Assembly: GCF_020829625.1 (NCBI RefSeq)
Contig: NZ_JAIVFX010000027.1
Location: forward strand, 1-64,000
Direction: 5' to 3'
DNA from: Nostoc sp. XA010
GTDB taxonomy: Bacteria > Cyanobacteriota > Cyanobacteriia > Cyanobacteriales > Nostocaceae
DNA length: 64,000 nt
Position 1 is the first letter of the stretch. Every line of letters begins with the position of its first letter. The notes under the pieces were generated by a model, which made no database searches, was not told where the DNA came from, and was given only the letters and a program-made list of their open reading frames with translations. Made by a program: the position numbers and the translations under genes. Positions 15,810 through 24,573 of this stretch are shown here, in pieces.

Positions 15810-18317
15810 TCACGCTTGTTTGGTCATTACTCCTAAATTCATTACACATTCAGGAAATTGGCGCTTTAATGCAGGAAAAACCGGGCAAGGCGCTTGTTCT
15901 TGTAAATTGTCCGGTTTACTCCAAGTAAATGGGGCTTTCTGCGCTGCTGACATCCACACCAGACGCTTTGCTCGTGTCATCGCAACGTATAGTAAACGGT
16001 ACTCCTCAGATATTTTCAAGTGCTTTGCTTGTTCCCATGCTTGTGTAACATCTGGTATGGTAGATTCTCCGTGGAGAGCAGCACGAATTTGGGCGCGGGC
16101 TACTTCTGATAAGGTAAAATCCCCTAAGAACTGGCTTTGGGGAGGAACCCAAAATCTCCCAGGAATCAAGTTTTCGTGGAGAAAGGGAAGAAACACATAG
16201 TCCCAATCTAACCCTTTGGCTTTGTGCATGGTAATAATGGTCAGTTGACCGCGACGAGTGTAACGTTCTTCCGAATCTTCGGTTTCCACTGGTTCAAACC
16301 GTTCGGAACTGACGATTTCACTTAAAGTTGACAGCATTCCCCCCATTGAACTATTGCCTGCTATCTGCTGGTTTACCCGTTCTGCGAGTTTGTCAGCAGT
16401 TGCTAATTCTGCCTGGTCGTAATTTAAGGTCAAGGCGAGAAAGGAAATTAGCTGGTACAGGGGCAATTCCAACCGGGCGCGAAGTAAATTGCGACACAAA
16501 CGAGCAGCTTTTTGGACTGTTTCTGGCTGGGGTGCTGCTAGGGGGCCAGGATACAAAAATTCTTCTGGGAGACTAGCAAGGGCGTTGAGGTCTTGAGTAG
16601 GTATTAACTGGCGCTGTACTAATGCTTCTAGTGCGGCTTTGAGGTAATCGGGGGAGTGGGGGCGATCGCAAAATTGTAGTAATGCTAAAATCTCTTGGGG
16701 AACATGGGAACGGCGATCGCGTTCTCCCACATCGTAAAGTGTAATTTTATGCTCTTTGCACACAGGTGTCAGAGCCTCTGCTAACCATCGTCCTTGACGA
16801 TTTTCTCGCACTAAAATCGCTGCACTATTTTGTGTTGGGTCTTCGCCAAATAACTCGATTACTCTTTGAGATAACAATTCAACGGTGTGATGAATATCAC
16901 GCGGAGTATAAAGTTCCAATCCTCGTCCTACTGGTGCTGGGTTGGCGTTATCTTGCGGATCACCAGCTTCAACAGGGCGAATTGTCTGCAAGCGAAATGG
17001 TACTTGTCGGTTGTCAGGAATCTGTTGTCCGTTATTCGTTTTTGCTAAGGATTGATTATTGATCCATTTGAGGGCAAAGTTAGCAGCTTCAATGATAATT
17101 CTAGTACTGCGACCAGCTTGATCCATCGTTGCTAATCGTTGGATGCGATCGCACTCTTCGCAAAATTGCCGAAAATAAATCGGATCGGCTGGGGTAAAGG
17201 TAGAATTAATCGCTTGGTTCGGGTCGCCAACTCGTACCAAGTTGAGTGGGGAGTGGGGAGTGGGGAGTGGGGAGTTAGGAGTGAGGAGTGAGGAGTGAGG
17301 AGTTAGGAGTGAGGAGTTAGGAGTTAGGAGTGCAGAATTATCTCCCTCATCTCCCTTATCTCCCTTATCTCCCCTCACTCCCCCATATTGCCCATCACTT
17401 GCCAAAATTTCTAACAACTGCGTCTGTAATGGGCTAGAGTCTTGGGCTTCGTCTTCAAAGACAGCGAAAACTTGGTTTTGCTCGATGCGACGGGCGCTGT
17501 CATTTTCTAAAACGCGCAGTGCGGCTAAAATCATATCGTCGTAGTCGATGAAATCACGCGATCGCATTAACTTTTGATATTGCTCATACAATCCCGCCGC
17601 TACGCTCAAAATTGTATATTCGTCTGTGGTTTGTTTACTCCACTCCCGCAATTTTTCTGGCGATATCCCAGAACTTTTTGCTTCATGAATTACCGTATTA
17701 GCCAATTCTGGCAATACTTCTGTTCGCAGCACCGATTGGCGACGCAATCTTTCTGTCTCTTCTCCGTCAAATTGATGACCTTCTAATAACCGCAAATATA
17801 TTCCTGGATTATTCGCAATCCATTGCTCTACGGCTGTCCTGATAAAACGGTGACTTTGAGTTGGTGTAATTAATGTGACATTTTCTAACTGCAAACCTGA
17901 CAAATCAGGATGGCGACTGGCAATGTTCAACGCTAGACCATGTAGGGTATAGACAAAAAAGCCTGTCTGAGGTAAGGATAATTTCTTTAAGTCTTTGCGG
18001 ATCTTCGCTTTAATGTTGGCAGCAGCAGAGCGAGTAAAAGTAACAACTACCAAGTGACTGCGGGAGGATGAACGTTCATACTGGCGTGCGATCGCGATCG
18101 CCGCCGCCGCCGCCATCCCAGTAGATTTGCCTGCACCAGGAACGGCAGAAATAGCCAAAGGGCCAGATTGCCAGTCAGCCATTTGCTGTTGTCCAGGGCG
18201 TAGACTGTTGCGGATTGCTAGAATCTTCTCCCGCAGAGAAGGAACAGGCGATCGTTCGGACAATTCTAAGTGGAGTGATTCTTGAGCCACAGGAGCAGTA
18301 AATTTAGTGTCTGACAT
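15810..18317 (-). CDS. UvrD/Rep-type superfamily 1A helicase with in-frame repeat insertion
   Basis: An 835-aa ATP-dependent DNA helicase. Motif I is AVPGAGKST near residue 60, motif Ia is VTFTRSAAANI, and motif II is EDEAQD. Motif III follows as VGDPNQAI, then ITMHKAKGLDW (motif V) and LLYVAMTRAKR (motif VI). Such helicases unwind DNA in repair or restart, and the C-terminal part lacks an obvious nuclease domain. Between motifs II and III, about 48 residues of low complexity (GDKGDKGDEGD followed by SLLTPNS-type repeats) are encoded by a spacer-type tandem repeat. The frame is kept. Start at ATG 18317 by resemblance to family openings; an ATG 11 codons upstream is possible. Confidence 0.88.
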   Translation of the reverse strand: MSDTKFTAPVAQESLHLELSERSPVPSLREKILAIRNSLRPGQQQMADWQSGPLAISAVPGAGKSTGMAAAAAIAIARQYERSSSRSHLVVVTFTRSAAANIKAKIRKDLKKLSLPQTGFFVYTLHGLALNIASRHPDLSGLQLENVTLITPTQSHRFIRTAVEQWIANNPGIYLRLLEGHQFDGEETERLRRQSVLRTEVLPELANTVIHEAKSSGISPEKLREWSKQTTDEYTILSVAAGLYEQYQKLMRSRDFIDYDDMILAALRVLENDSARRIEQNQVFAVFEDEAQDSSPLQTQLLEILASDGQYGGVRGDKGDKGDEGDNSALLTPNSSLLTPHSSLLTPNSPLPTPHSPLNLVRVGDPNQAINSTFTPADPIYFRQFCEECDRIQRLATMDQAGRSTRIIIEAANFALKWINNQSLAKTNNGQQIPDNRQVPFRLQTIRPVEAGDPQDNANPAPVGRGLELYTPRDIHHTVELLSQRVIELFGEDPTQNSAAILVRENRQGRWLAEALTPVCKEHKITLYDVGERDRRSHVPQEILALLQFCDRPHSPDYLKAALEALVQRQLIPTQDLNALASLPEEFLYPGPLAAPQPETVQKAARLCRNLLRARLELPLYQLISFLALTLNYDQAELATADKLAERVNQQIAGNSSMGGMLSTLSEIVSSERFEPVETEDSEERYTRRGQLTIITMHKAKGLDWDYVFLPFLHENLIPGRFWVPPQSQFLGDFTLSEVARAQIRAALHGESTIPDVTQAWEQAKHLKISEEYRLLYVAMTRAKRLVWMSAAQKAPFTWSKPDNLQEQAPCPVFPALKRQFPECVMNLGVMTKQA
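17241..17388. repeat. heptamer tandem repeat inside the helicase gene
   Basis: Runs of GGGGAGT, GTGAGGA and TTAGGAG heptamers, then CTCCCTTAT-type units. The same kinds of repeat appear in spacers of this window (38510, 42825). Here they code in frame for a disordered loop between helicase motifs II and III. Confidence 0.8.
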
Positions 18318-18477
18318 TGATATTTTTATATTTAATAATTTTAATTCCAAAACCGCAGATATGAAAAATCATTGGTGTTTATCTGTGATGACAAATATTT
18401 TTGAATTGCAAATTAATTAGCTAATAGCTCTATCAAAAATCAAACAGTAGTCTTCAGAGAGATCCCCAAACATAAAA

Positions 18478-18513
18478 ATCCTGAAGGAGAATCTATTGAG
18501 ATTCCCCTTCAGG
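18478..18513 (-). terminator. hairpin, possible minus-strand terminator
   Basis: CCTGAAGGAGAATC (18480-18493) pairs with GATTCCCCTTCAGG (18500-18513) with one mismatch. On the minus strand the stem is followed by ATTTTTATGTTT. It lies 426 bp downstream of raf1. The rest of 18318-18938 holds a MITE-like element and no convincing gene. Confidence 0.5.
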
Positions 18514-18550
18514 TCAAACACTTTTATTCAATCAAAATAATTCACGTTTT

Positions 18551-18664
18551 ATACCATTTCACGAAATGCCTGATACAAATGATTAGTTTTTAATTCTTTC
18601 CCCCTGCTCCCTGCTCCCTGCCCCCTTGCTGGCTATTTGTATCGATTTTAAAGCGAAATGGTAT
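18551..18664. mobile_element. inverted-repeat element with ATACCATTTC ends
   Basis: A 114-bp segment with perfect 10-bp ends ATACCATTTC / GAAATGGTAT. Inside, GATACAAAT (left) and ATTTGTATC (right) repeat in mirror order, extending the symmetry to about 30 bp. The centre is a CCCTGCTCC pyrimidine tract. MITE-like, no coding potential, no clear duplication at the flanks. Confidence 0.5.
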
Positions 18665-18938
18665 TACTTGGTATCTTTATAGCAAGTATAAATACTGATA
18701 TTGTCAAATTCAAGATGAAGATTGCTGAGTTAAAAGACTGCCTACAAGGGACGGGGTATCAATTAACTCTATTTAAAAATATTCCACGCCAAGTGGCGAG
18801 GTATGTACCAAGTACAATAGTTAAAGCAAGTGGCAGCATTGGCTAAACAAAAAATTGAACCAATGCCCGATCAGCTATGTGGTGTTTGGACAGTCTTAAC
18901 AGATCACATCACGGAGTTAATTCTGTCTAAAATTAAAT

Positions 18939-20027
18939 TTATTCATCAATCTGCCAGGAATCCTTAGTTAATTCTTCATCCAGAATTTTCTTAGGACGCA
19001 CGATGATAATAACTTGTCCTAATAAGGGAATTTCTGGCTCAGTTTCAAACCACTGAAAATCTAATTCACCACCCTTTTCGACAACAAAATAGCTGGAGGC
19101 ATCCCATTCTCGTTGGGCACGATCTACCACTACTACCACCGGACCTAATTGGCTTTGGGTTTGGATGGGGAAGCGATCGCTATTTGCTAAAATTACTACT
19201 GGATCTTCTGCCGCTAACAACACTTGCCAACCTGGTAATGGTATCCAAGCTTGTTCTCCAGAAAACTTGACCAACCGAAATGGTTCAATTTCTGTCAGTA
19301 TGGGCACAGCTTGCAAGTCTTGTCGTGATAATGGCAAGTCGCCTACCACGGGCAAAATTCGGGGTAATTGTTCTTCAAATTCCAGACGGTAAAAGGGTAA
19401 AATTGGCGCTGGACGCTGGGGAGTAGTAGTAAAATCAGTCAGTAGCTGTTCGATTTTTTGTCTTGCTGCTGGCGTGTGAGCAAAGCGTAAACCTTTGGCT
19501 ATTAGGCGCGATCGCTGTTGTAAATCTGCATTTTGGCGTGCCAGTTTCCAAACTTGATGAGCAACAGCATCCCCAGGATGGGCAGAAAACCCTTCTGGTA
19601 AAGTGCGGTAATAAGAGAACTCTTTAAGTGCTTTTGCTATTTCCCGTGCCTCATCGGCATCAACATTGTGGACGAAGATTAGTTCGGCGGCGGCGGCGCG
19701 TTCTTCTTGGGTGAGCAAACGCAGTTCATATAAAACATCACTGCCGCGTATAGCATAGTGCGATCGCGTTGCTTCCGATACTCCAAACTTTTCTAAAGAA
19801 TTGTAAACTTGAGAACCAACAACCACCTGATTTTGTTGAATCGGCTCAAATCCAGTCGCCTCAAAAATGTCTTGGGGGTTGTAACCGGTTTTTAGCAACG
19901 AGGCGATCGCCGTTCCCCATTCCACCCAGTTACCTTGTTTTTGCCTCAGCCTTCGCAGTAATTCTTGTGCTACATCGTTAGTAGCATTTTCTTCGGGATT
20001 CTGAGCGTTGGGTGGTAGATCAGTCAT
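18939..20027 (-). CDS. raf1: RuBisCO accumulation factor 1 (Raf1)
   Basis: A 362-aa protein matching cyanobacterial Raf1, the dimeric chaperone that assembles RbcL into the octameric core of RuBisCO in the cytosol. The alpha-domain is seen in NWVEWGTAIASLLKTGYNPQDIFEATGFEP and in SAHPGDAVAHQVWKLARQN. A flexible linker (TTTPQRPAPILPFYRLEFEE) follows, then the beta-domain (residues ~210-350) that mediates dimerisation. Length is typical. The gene stands alone; its 5' side faces a repeat-rich spacer, and no rbc genes are nearby, which is common in Nostocales. Confidence 0.9.
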   Translation of the reverse strand: MTDLPPNAQNPEENATNDVAQELLRRLRQKQGNWVEWGTAIASLLKTGYNPQDIFEATGFEPIQQNQVVVGSQVYNSLEKFGVSEATRSHYAIRGSDVLYELRLLTQEERAAAAELIFVHNVDADEAREIAKALKEFSYYRTLPEGFSAHPGDAVAHQVWKLARQNADLQQRSRLIAKGLRFAHTPAARQKIEQLLTDFTTTPQRPAPILPFYRLEFEEQLPRILPVVGDLPLSRQDLQAVPILTEIEPFRLVKFSGEQAWIPLPGWQVLLAAEDPVVILANSDRFPIQTQSQLGPVVVVVDRAQREWDASSYFVVEKGGELDFQWFETEPEIPLLGQVIIIVRPKKILDEELTKDSWQIDE

Positions 20028-20201
20028 AATCAGAGTGCGAGCTTCAACTTGAGAGGTTGATTAATACCTCATGAGCAAGTCTTATTCTAATCTATGAACT
20101 ACCCATAGTTATATCTTGCACCTGCCCACTTGCTTGGCAATACAGAATTTATTCTGAGGCGGTTGTTGGGGCTGGTGCAAGTTTTGAGTATAACTAACGC
20201 C

Positions 20202-20324
20202 GTGTGCAACTTTCTCTCAGACCTAACCCCCAACTCCTTCCCTACAAGGGAATGGGAGCAAGAATCAAAGCTCGACCTTTCGGGGAGAGGAATGGAAGTG
20301 GGGTTCTAAGGATAAGTTGCACAT
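20202..20324. mobile_element. inverted-repeat element with GTGCAACTT ends
   Basis: Left end GTGTGCAACTTTCTC, right end GATAAGTTGCACAT: imperfect inverted repeats enclosing about 120 bp. The interior has a CCTTCCCTACAAGGGAATGG motif and TTTCGGGGAGAGGAATGGAAG, shared with the element at 11712-11880. The surrounding spacer 20028-20557 shows no other gene. Confidence 0.45.
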
Positions 20325-20557
20325 TACGTTAACTACTGCTTTGAGTTGATCTGTAGAAACTTATCTAGTCAATTCTTCTTGTGCAATTTTTTCTTGCTTC
20401 AGATATTGGGGCAGGCAAATATCCTCTGTGACACTCACATTTGCCGTATTTAAACATGCAAGCTAACTCCGTAAAAACCCTTGATAAATTTTCGCTATTC
20501 TCAACTAAGCTTGGTATGGAATATAACAAGATAGTGAATATTTACAGGAAATATCTT

Positions 20558-21496
20558 ATGGATAAGCCCAATCTCGAAATTGATAAACTCCAATATCAAG
20601 TGATAACTCTCCAACAACCAAAAAAGCTGAAAATCCTGGTAGTTGACGATGAGCCAGATAATCTCGATCTGCTTTATCGCACCTTTCGACGCGACTTTAA
20701 TGTTCTGAAAGCTGATAGTGGAGTGAACGCCCTAGAAGTTTTGGCAGCAGAAGGGGAGGTAGCGGTGATTATCTCCGATCAACGGATGCCAGAAATGAAA
20801 GGAACTGAGTTTCTCAGCAAGACTGTACCTCAGTTTCCCGATACGGTTAGGATAATTCTCACCGGATTTACTGATATTGAAGACTTGGTAGAGGCGATTA
20901 ATGCAGGACAAGTCTACAAATATATCACCAAGCCTTGGGACCCAGGCGAACTGAAGGCAGTGGTGCAAAGAGCAGCAGAAACCTACGACTTGCTCAAGCA
21001 ACGTACAGAAGAATTACGCCGTTCTCATGCTCAAATAGCCCTGCTGAGTGTTTTGGTACAGGTAACTCAAGCAGTTTCTAGCTTAGAAGAAACTCTCGCT
21101 CCAATTGCTAGGGCTGTGAGTAATACTTTTGGAACAGACGGATGTATTTTACAACTGACAGATGGAAATACTCTGATTGCGACTCAAGGAACTTACAGCG
21201 ATACAGGTACAATAGAGAATTGGCTATCTGTTGACCCACTAACAAAGGAAGCGATCGCCACCGGGCAAATGCAACTTTCCTTAAATATACTTAAAGACAC
21301 AAAATTAGTTGATGCTATTCACTACAAAGATACGGATGTGCAAGCACATTTAGTTATCCCAATTAGCTACCGTAATCAACTTTTGGGCGTATTATCCCTA
21401 CAGTGGAAACAACCCTGCACTTTACGGGAAGATGAATTAATGCTAATTAATTTATCAGCCCAACTGATAGCGATCGCTTTTACTAGTTGTCATTAG
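20558..21496 (+). CDS. response regulator with REC and GAF domains
   Basis: A 312-aa protein from the ATG at 20558, which follows AGGAA; the frame opens 39 codons earlier without signals. The receiver domain (residues ~25-150) has the acidic pocket VVDDEPDN, phospho-acceptor Asp in IISDQRMPEM, the Thr of ILTGFTD and Lys of YITKPWDP. This is the receiver subtype seen in RpfG-like regulators. A short coiled linker (QRTEELRRSHAQI) leads to a GAF domain (~175-305) ending LINLSAQLIAIAF. No HD-GYP, GGDEF or kinase output follows, so it probably acts by protein contact. No partner kinase is adjacent. Confidence 0.8.
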   Translation: MDKPNLEIDKLQYQVITLQQPKKLKILVVDDEPDNLDLLYRTFRRDFNVLKADSGVNALEVLAAEGEVAVIISDQRMPEMKGTEFLSKTVPQFPDTVRIILTGFTDIEDLVEAINAGQVYKYITKPWDPGELKAVVQRAAETYDLLKQRTEELRRSHAQIALLSVLVQVTQAVSSLEETLAPIARAVSNTFGTDGCILQLTDGNTLIATQGTYSDTGTIENWLSVDPLTKEAIATGQMQLSLNILKDTKLVDAIHYKDTDVQAHLVIPISYRNQLLGVLSLQWKQPCTLREDELMLINLSAQLIAIAFTSCH

Positions 21497-21555
21497 TCAT
21501 TTGTCATTAGTCAAAAACCAATGCCCAATGCCCCATGCCCAATACCCAATACCCA

Positions 21556-22269
21556 ATGACTAACGAAATTCAGTCCATTTTTAACCGTATTGCTCCGGTT
21601 TATGACCAGTTGAACGATTGGTTGAGTCTGGGACAGCATCGAATATGGAAGGAAATGGCAGTGAAATGGAGTGCAGCTAAATCGGGTGATACTGCATTAG
21701 ATTTGTGTTGCGGTAGTGGTGATTTAGCCTTACGTCTGGCACGGCATGTAGGGGCAACAGGGAAGGTTTACGGAGTGGATTTTTCACCTAACCTGCTAGA
21801 AAAAGCTAAAGAACGCTCACATTGGCAGTACCCCCAACCTGCGTTGGCTTTGCCCGCCGTAGGCATCGCTTGGGTAGAAGCCGACGTGCTAAATTTACCC
21901 TTTGAGGATAACCAATTTGATGCCGCAACAATGGGCTATGGTTTAAGAAATGTTAAAGATATTCCTCGCAGTCTCCAAGAGTTATATCGGGTTTTGAAGC
22001 CGGGTGCTAAAGCCGCAATTTTAGACTTTCATCGACCGAGTAATCCTCAGCTACGTGCCCTTCAGCAGTTGTATCTGGACAGTTTTGTAGTGCCAGTTGC
22101 CAGTTATTTAGGGTTAAAAGAAGAATATGCTTACATCAGCCCTAGCTTAGACCGCTTTCCCATCGGGAGAGAGCAAATAGAGTTAGCGCGGCAAGTTGGT
22201 TTTGCTGTTGCCACACATTACCCCATTGTGAACGGTATGATGGGAGTGCTAGTGCTTAGTAAATTATGA
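21556..22269 (+). CDS. menG: MenG/UbiE methyltransferase (2-phytyl-1,4-naphthoquinone methyltransferase)
   Basis: A 237-aa SAM-dependent methyltransferase that makes the last C-methylation in phylloquinone (photosystem I) or menaquinone synthesis. The family signature is seen in FNRIAPVYDQLNDWLSLGQH, motif I LDLCCGSGDLA, and MGYGLRNVKDIP with RVLKPG. The start is ATG 21556; it lies at the edge of a CCCAATGC-type tandem repeat (about 21518-21557). Between QYPQP and IAWVEADVL a 7-residue insert (ALALPAVG region) is encoded by a dispersed palindromic repeat. The insert sits in a surface loop by position, and the frame is intact. Confidence 0.9.
   Translation: MTNEIQSIFNRIAPVYDQLNDWLSLGQHRIWKEMAVKWSAAKSGDTALDLCCGSGDLALRLARHVGATGKVYGVDFSPNLLEKAKERSHWQYPQPALALPAVGIAWVEADVLNLPFEDNQFDAATMGYGLRNVKDIPRSLQELYRVLKPGAKAAILDFHRPSNPQLRALQQLYLDSFVVPVASYLGLKEEYAYISPSLDRFPIGREQIELARQVGFAVATHYPIVNGMMGVLVLSKL
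21838..21871. repeat. dispersed palindromic repeat inside menG, in frame
   Basis: The segment GCGTTGGCTTTGCCCGCCG through TAGGCATCGC matches the type of repeat found in spacers here (for example 57694-57718 and 59331-59361). It begins with GCG and ends with ATCGC, the two halves of HIP1, and removing 21 nt would restore GCGATCGC and the usual codons for PAIAW. Confidence 0.6.
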
Positions 22270-22394
22270 GTTATTAGTTAAAAGTTATGAATTATGAGTA
22301 GTGATAAATTCTCATTTAAAATTTATCATTCCTAACTCCTAACTCTAAGCTCTAAACTCTAGGCTCTAAACTCCTAACTTTTTTAATTCTTCCC

Positions 22395-23630
22395 TTGGAC
22401 TGGTCTCATCTTTGGCTTTATGTGTCTCCCCCGGTACTGGGTGGAATTATTGGCTATTTCACAAATGACATAGCCATCAAAATGTTGTTCCGTCCTTACC
22501 GAGCAATTTACATTGCTGGACGAAGAGTACCCTTCACCCCTGGATTGATTCCCCGCAACCAGGAACGTTTGGCTCTGAACATTTCTAAGACAATCATGGG
22601 GTCACTTTTGACACCACAAGAATTGCAAAATCTGGCGCGGCGTCTGTTGGAAACAGAACGGGTGCAAGGCGCAATTCTCTGGTTGTTGCGGCTGGCAATT
22701 GAACAAATTAAAACAGATAAAAACGAGAAAAGTGCCAAAATTGTGGCGGGAATTTTGCGGGATTTAATAGGGGAATCCCTGCCACGGCTACTCAAGGTTT
22801 TAGCGCGACGTGAAGACTTTTTGGAAGCGCAGATAAATCAAATTTTTGATCAGATATTGCTGGAATTTCAATTGAGTGAAGAACAAGCCACGCGGCTTGC
22901 TGATTGGTTGTTGCAAGCAGTTTTACCGCCAGATGTGCTGCGGCAGACGATAGTTGATTTTTTGACCGATCGCACAATTCAAATTGTTGATGAAGGCTTC
23001 CGCGAAAAAACCAGTGGGACTTATTGGGTAGTAGCAAATTTGTTTGGCTTACGTAATACTCTCACGCGACTACGAACTTTTTGTTTGGATGAAAAAGAGG
23101 CTGCTAATACTCGCTTGCAAGAATTGACTAAAGATTTGCAAATGCGCGATCGCATTAGGAAATTACTGCAAAATTTATCATTACAAAACTTGCCAATGGG
23201 GACGGTGCGCCAACTCCGAAAGACCACCCGCGAAAGTGTCCGCCATTACTTACAAAACAGTGGCAGCGATTTTTTACAAGGATTAACTGATTCTGTTGAT
23301 TGGGAAAATATTGCTGTAGTCCTGCTAAATCGTCTGAGTACTTCACCGGTTGTCAATACTTCTTTAGAAGTAATGAGTCAAGAATTGGCTTTAATATTAG
23401 ATAAGTATTTGGAAAAAGATTTAGAAGTAATTGTGGCGCAAGCAATTCCAATTTTGTCGATAGATCAAGTGATAGTTGACCGCGTAAAATCAACTTCACC
23501 GGCTGATTTAGAAGCTGCAATTGAGGGAATTGTAAAAAATGAATTGCAAGCTATTGTAACTTTAGGTGGTGTTTTGGGTTTTGTTATCGGGTTATTGCAG
23601 ACAGGGTTTTTAATATTTAGTCAATATTGA
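22395..23630 (+). CDS. DUF445 family membrane-anchored protein
   Basis: A 411-aa protein of DUF445 (YheB/YjiN type). The N-terminus VLGGIIGYFTNDIAIKMLFRPYR with VPFTPGLIPRNQERLA is the family hallmark and carries one hydrophobic helix. A long helical, charged central region follows, and the C-terminus has another helix (VLGFVIGLLQTGFLIF). Proteins of this group are membrane-associated; their role is not established. The start is a TTG, since no ATG or GTG precedes the conserved WLYVSPP; the preceding spacer (22325-22380) is filled with CTCTAAACT-type heptamers. Confidence 0.8.
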   Translation: MDWSHLWLYVSPPVLGGIIGYFTNDIAIKMLFRPYRAIYIAGRRVPFTPGLIPRNQERLALNISKTIMGSLLTPQELQNLARRLLETERVQGAILWLLRLAIEQIKTDKNEKSAKIVAGILRDLIGESLPRLLKVLARREDFLEAQINQIFDQILLEFQLSEEQATRLADWLLQAVLPPDVLRQTIVDFLTDRTIQIVDEGFREKTSGTYWVVANLFGLRNTLTRLRTFCLDEKEAANTRLQELTKDLQMRDRIRKLLQNLSLQNLPMGTVRQLRKTTRESVRHYLQNSGSDFLQGLTDSVDWENIAVVLLNRLSTSPVVNTSLEVMSQELALILDKYLEKDLEVIVAQAIPILSIDQVIVDRVKSTSPADLEAAIEGIVKNELQAIVTLGGVLGFVIGLLQTGFLIFSQY

Positions 23631-23713
23631 TTTTTGGTTTTTGACTGCAAATTTTTATTAACTTATAGTTGCAAGTTGCCCAGATTGTGAAATGAGCGAA
23701 ATTAAGCGATCGC

Positions 23714-24289
23714 CTAACTTAAAATCTGCGTCAAATCAAGCACAAACCCAGGCAATACATCCTCTCCTGATAAGCTAGTAGGCGAGCGCAAAACCTCAAC
23801 TTCCTGTCCTGGGCGGTAAATTTCCACCTGTTGGTTCTGGGGGTCAATCAGCCAGCCTAAACGCACACCGTTGTCAATATACTCCTGCATTTTTTGTTGC
23901 ACAGTCTTTAAGCTGTCTGAAGCAGAGCGTAATTCTACCGCAAAATCTGGAGCGAGTGGTAGGAATCTGTCGGGGTCTGGATTCAGGGCTTCTAATCGTT
24001 CCCGGCTCACCCAAGACGCATCTGGAGAACGGTTTGCACCATTAGGAAGTTTGAAACCTGTAGAAGAGTCAAAAGCCAAACCTGTACCATCAGCGTCAGC
24101 CCAATTACCTAAGCGCTGTGTCAGTTTACTATTCCGATTTCCGATTCCCCATCCAGTTGGTGGCATGATAATCAATTCTCCCTCTGCCGTGCGCTCAAGT
24201 CGCAAATCTCGATTATTTTGACACAGTTGGAAGAACTGCTCATCTGTCAGTTCAATGGTGGGGCTGAGGTTCAGAATCAGGGCAGTCAT
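23714..24289 (-). CDS. Uma2 family (DUF820) putative endonuclease
   Basis: A 191-aa protein of the Uma2/DUF820 family, extremely expanded in cyanobacteria, with a PD-(D/E)XK nuclease fold. Visible are LRLERTAEGELIIMPPTG, the SPDASWV Asp, the DFAVELRSASD active-site strand and the C-terminal GWLIDPQNQQVEIYRP. The usual Lys after the second acidic residue appears as Arg (VELRS), as in many members. Biological role is unsettled; some are linked to mobile or defence loci. It is convergent with DUF445 and has its own spacer. Confidence 0.85.
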   Translation of the reverse strand: MTALILNLSPTIELTDEQFFQLCQNNRDLRLERTAEGELIIMPPTGWGIGNRNSKLTQRLGNWADADGTGLAFDSSTGFKLPNGANRSPDASWVSRERLEALNPDPDRFLPLAPDFAVELRSASDSLKTVQQKMQEYIDNGVRLGWLIDPQNQQVEIYRPGQEVEVLRSPTSLSGEDVLPGFVLDLTQILS

Positions 24290-24573
24290 AGTTGCCTCTC
24301 AAGCTTTCTAACTGTAGCGTAGCATTGGGTTAACATCTTGGGTTAACCATAGTATGTTAACCATCTAACAATTACCATGCTTACTAGAAAGCTATTTTTT
24401 ATCATGTAAGAATTTGTTTCACTGTTATCTGTCTGATAAGAGCAGATGAGAGTTTATGTTTTTTCTCAGCTTCCACTCGCAATTTGCCAAAAACCTGAAA
24501 AGTGGCAGTCTGATTTTCTAAATACCTACGATTTCATGCTAGATGCGGAAAATCGATTTGTTTCATCAAAGAT

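Noticed and set aside
18658..18846. 62-codon ORF beginning inside the ATACCATTTC element
   Set aside because: Its first codons are element sequence; no ribosome binding site and no recognised family, though the second half might be gene debris.
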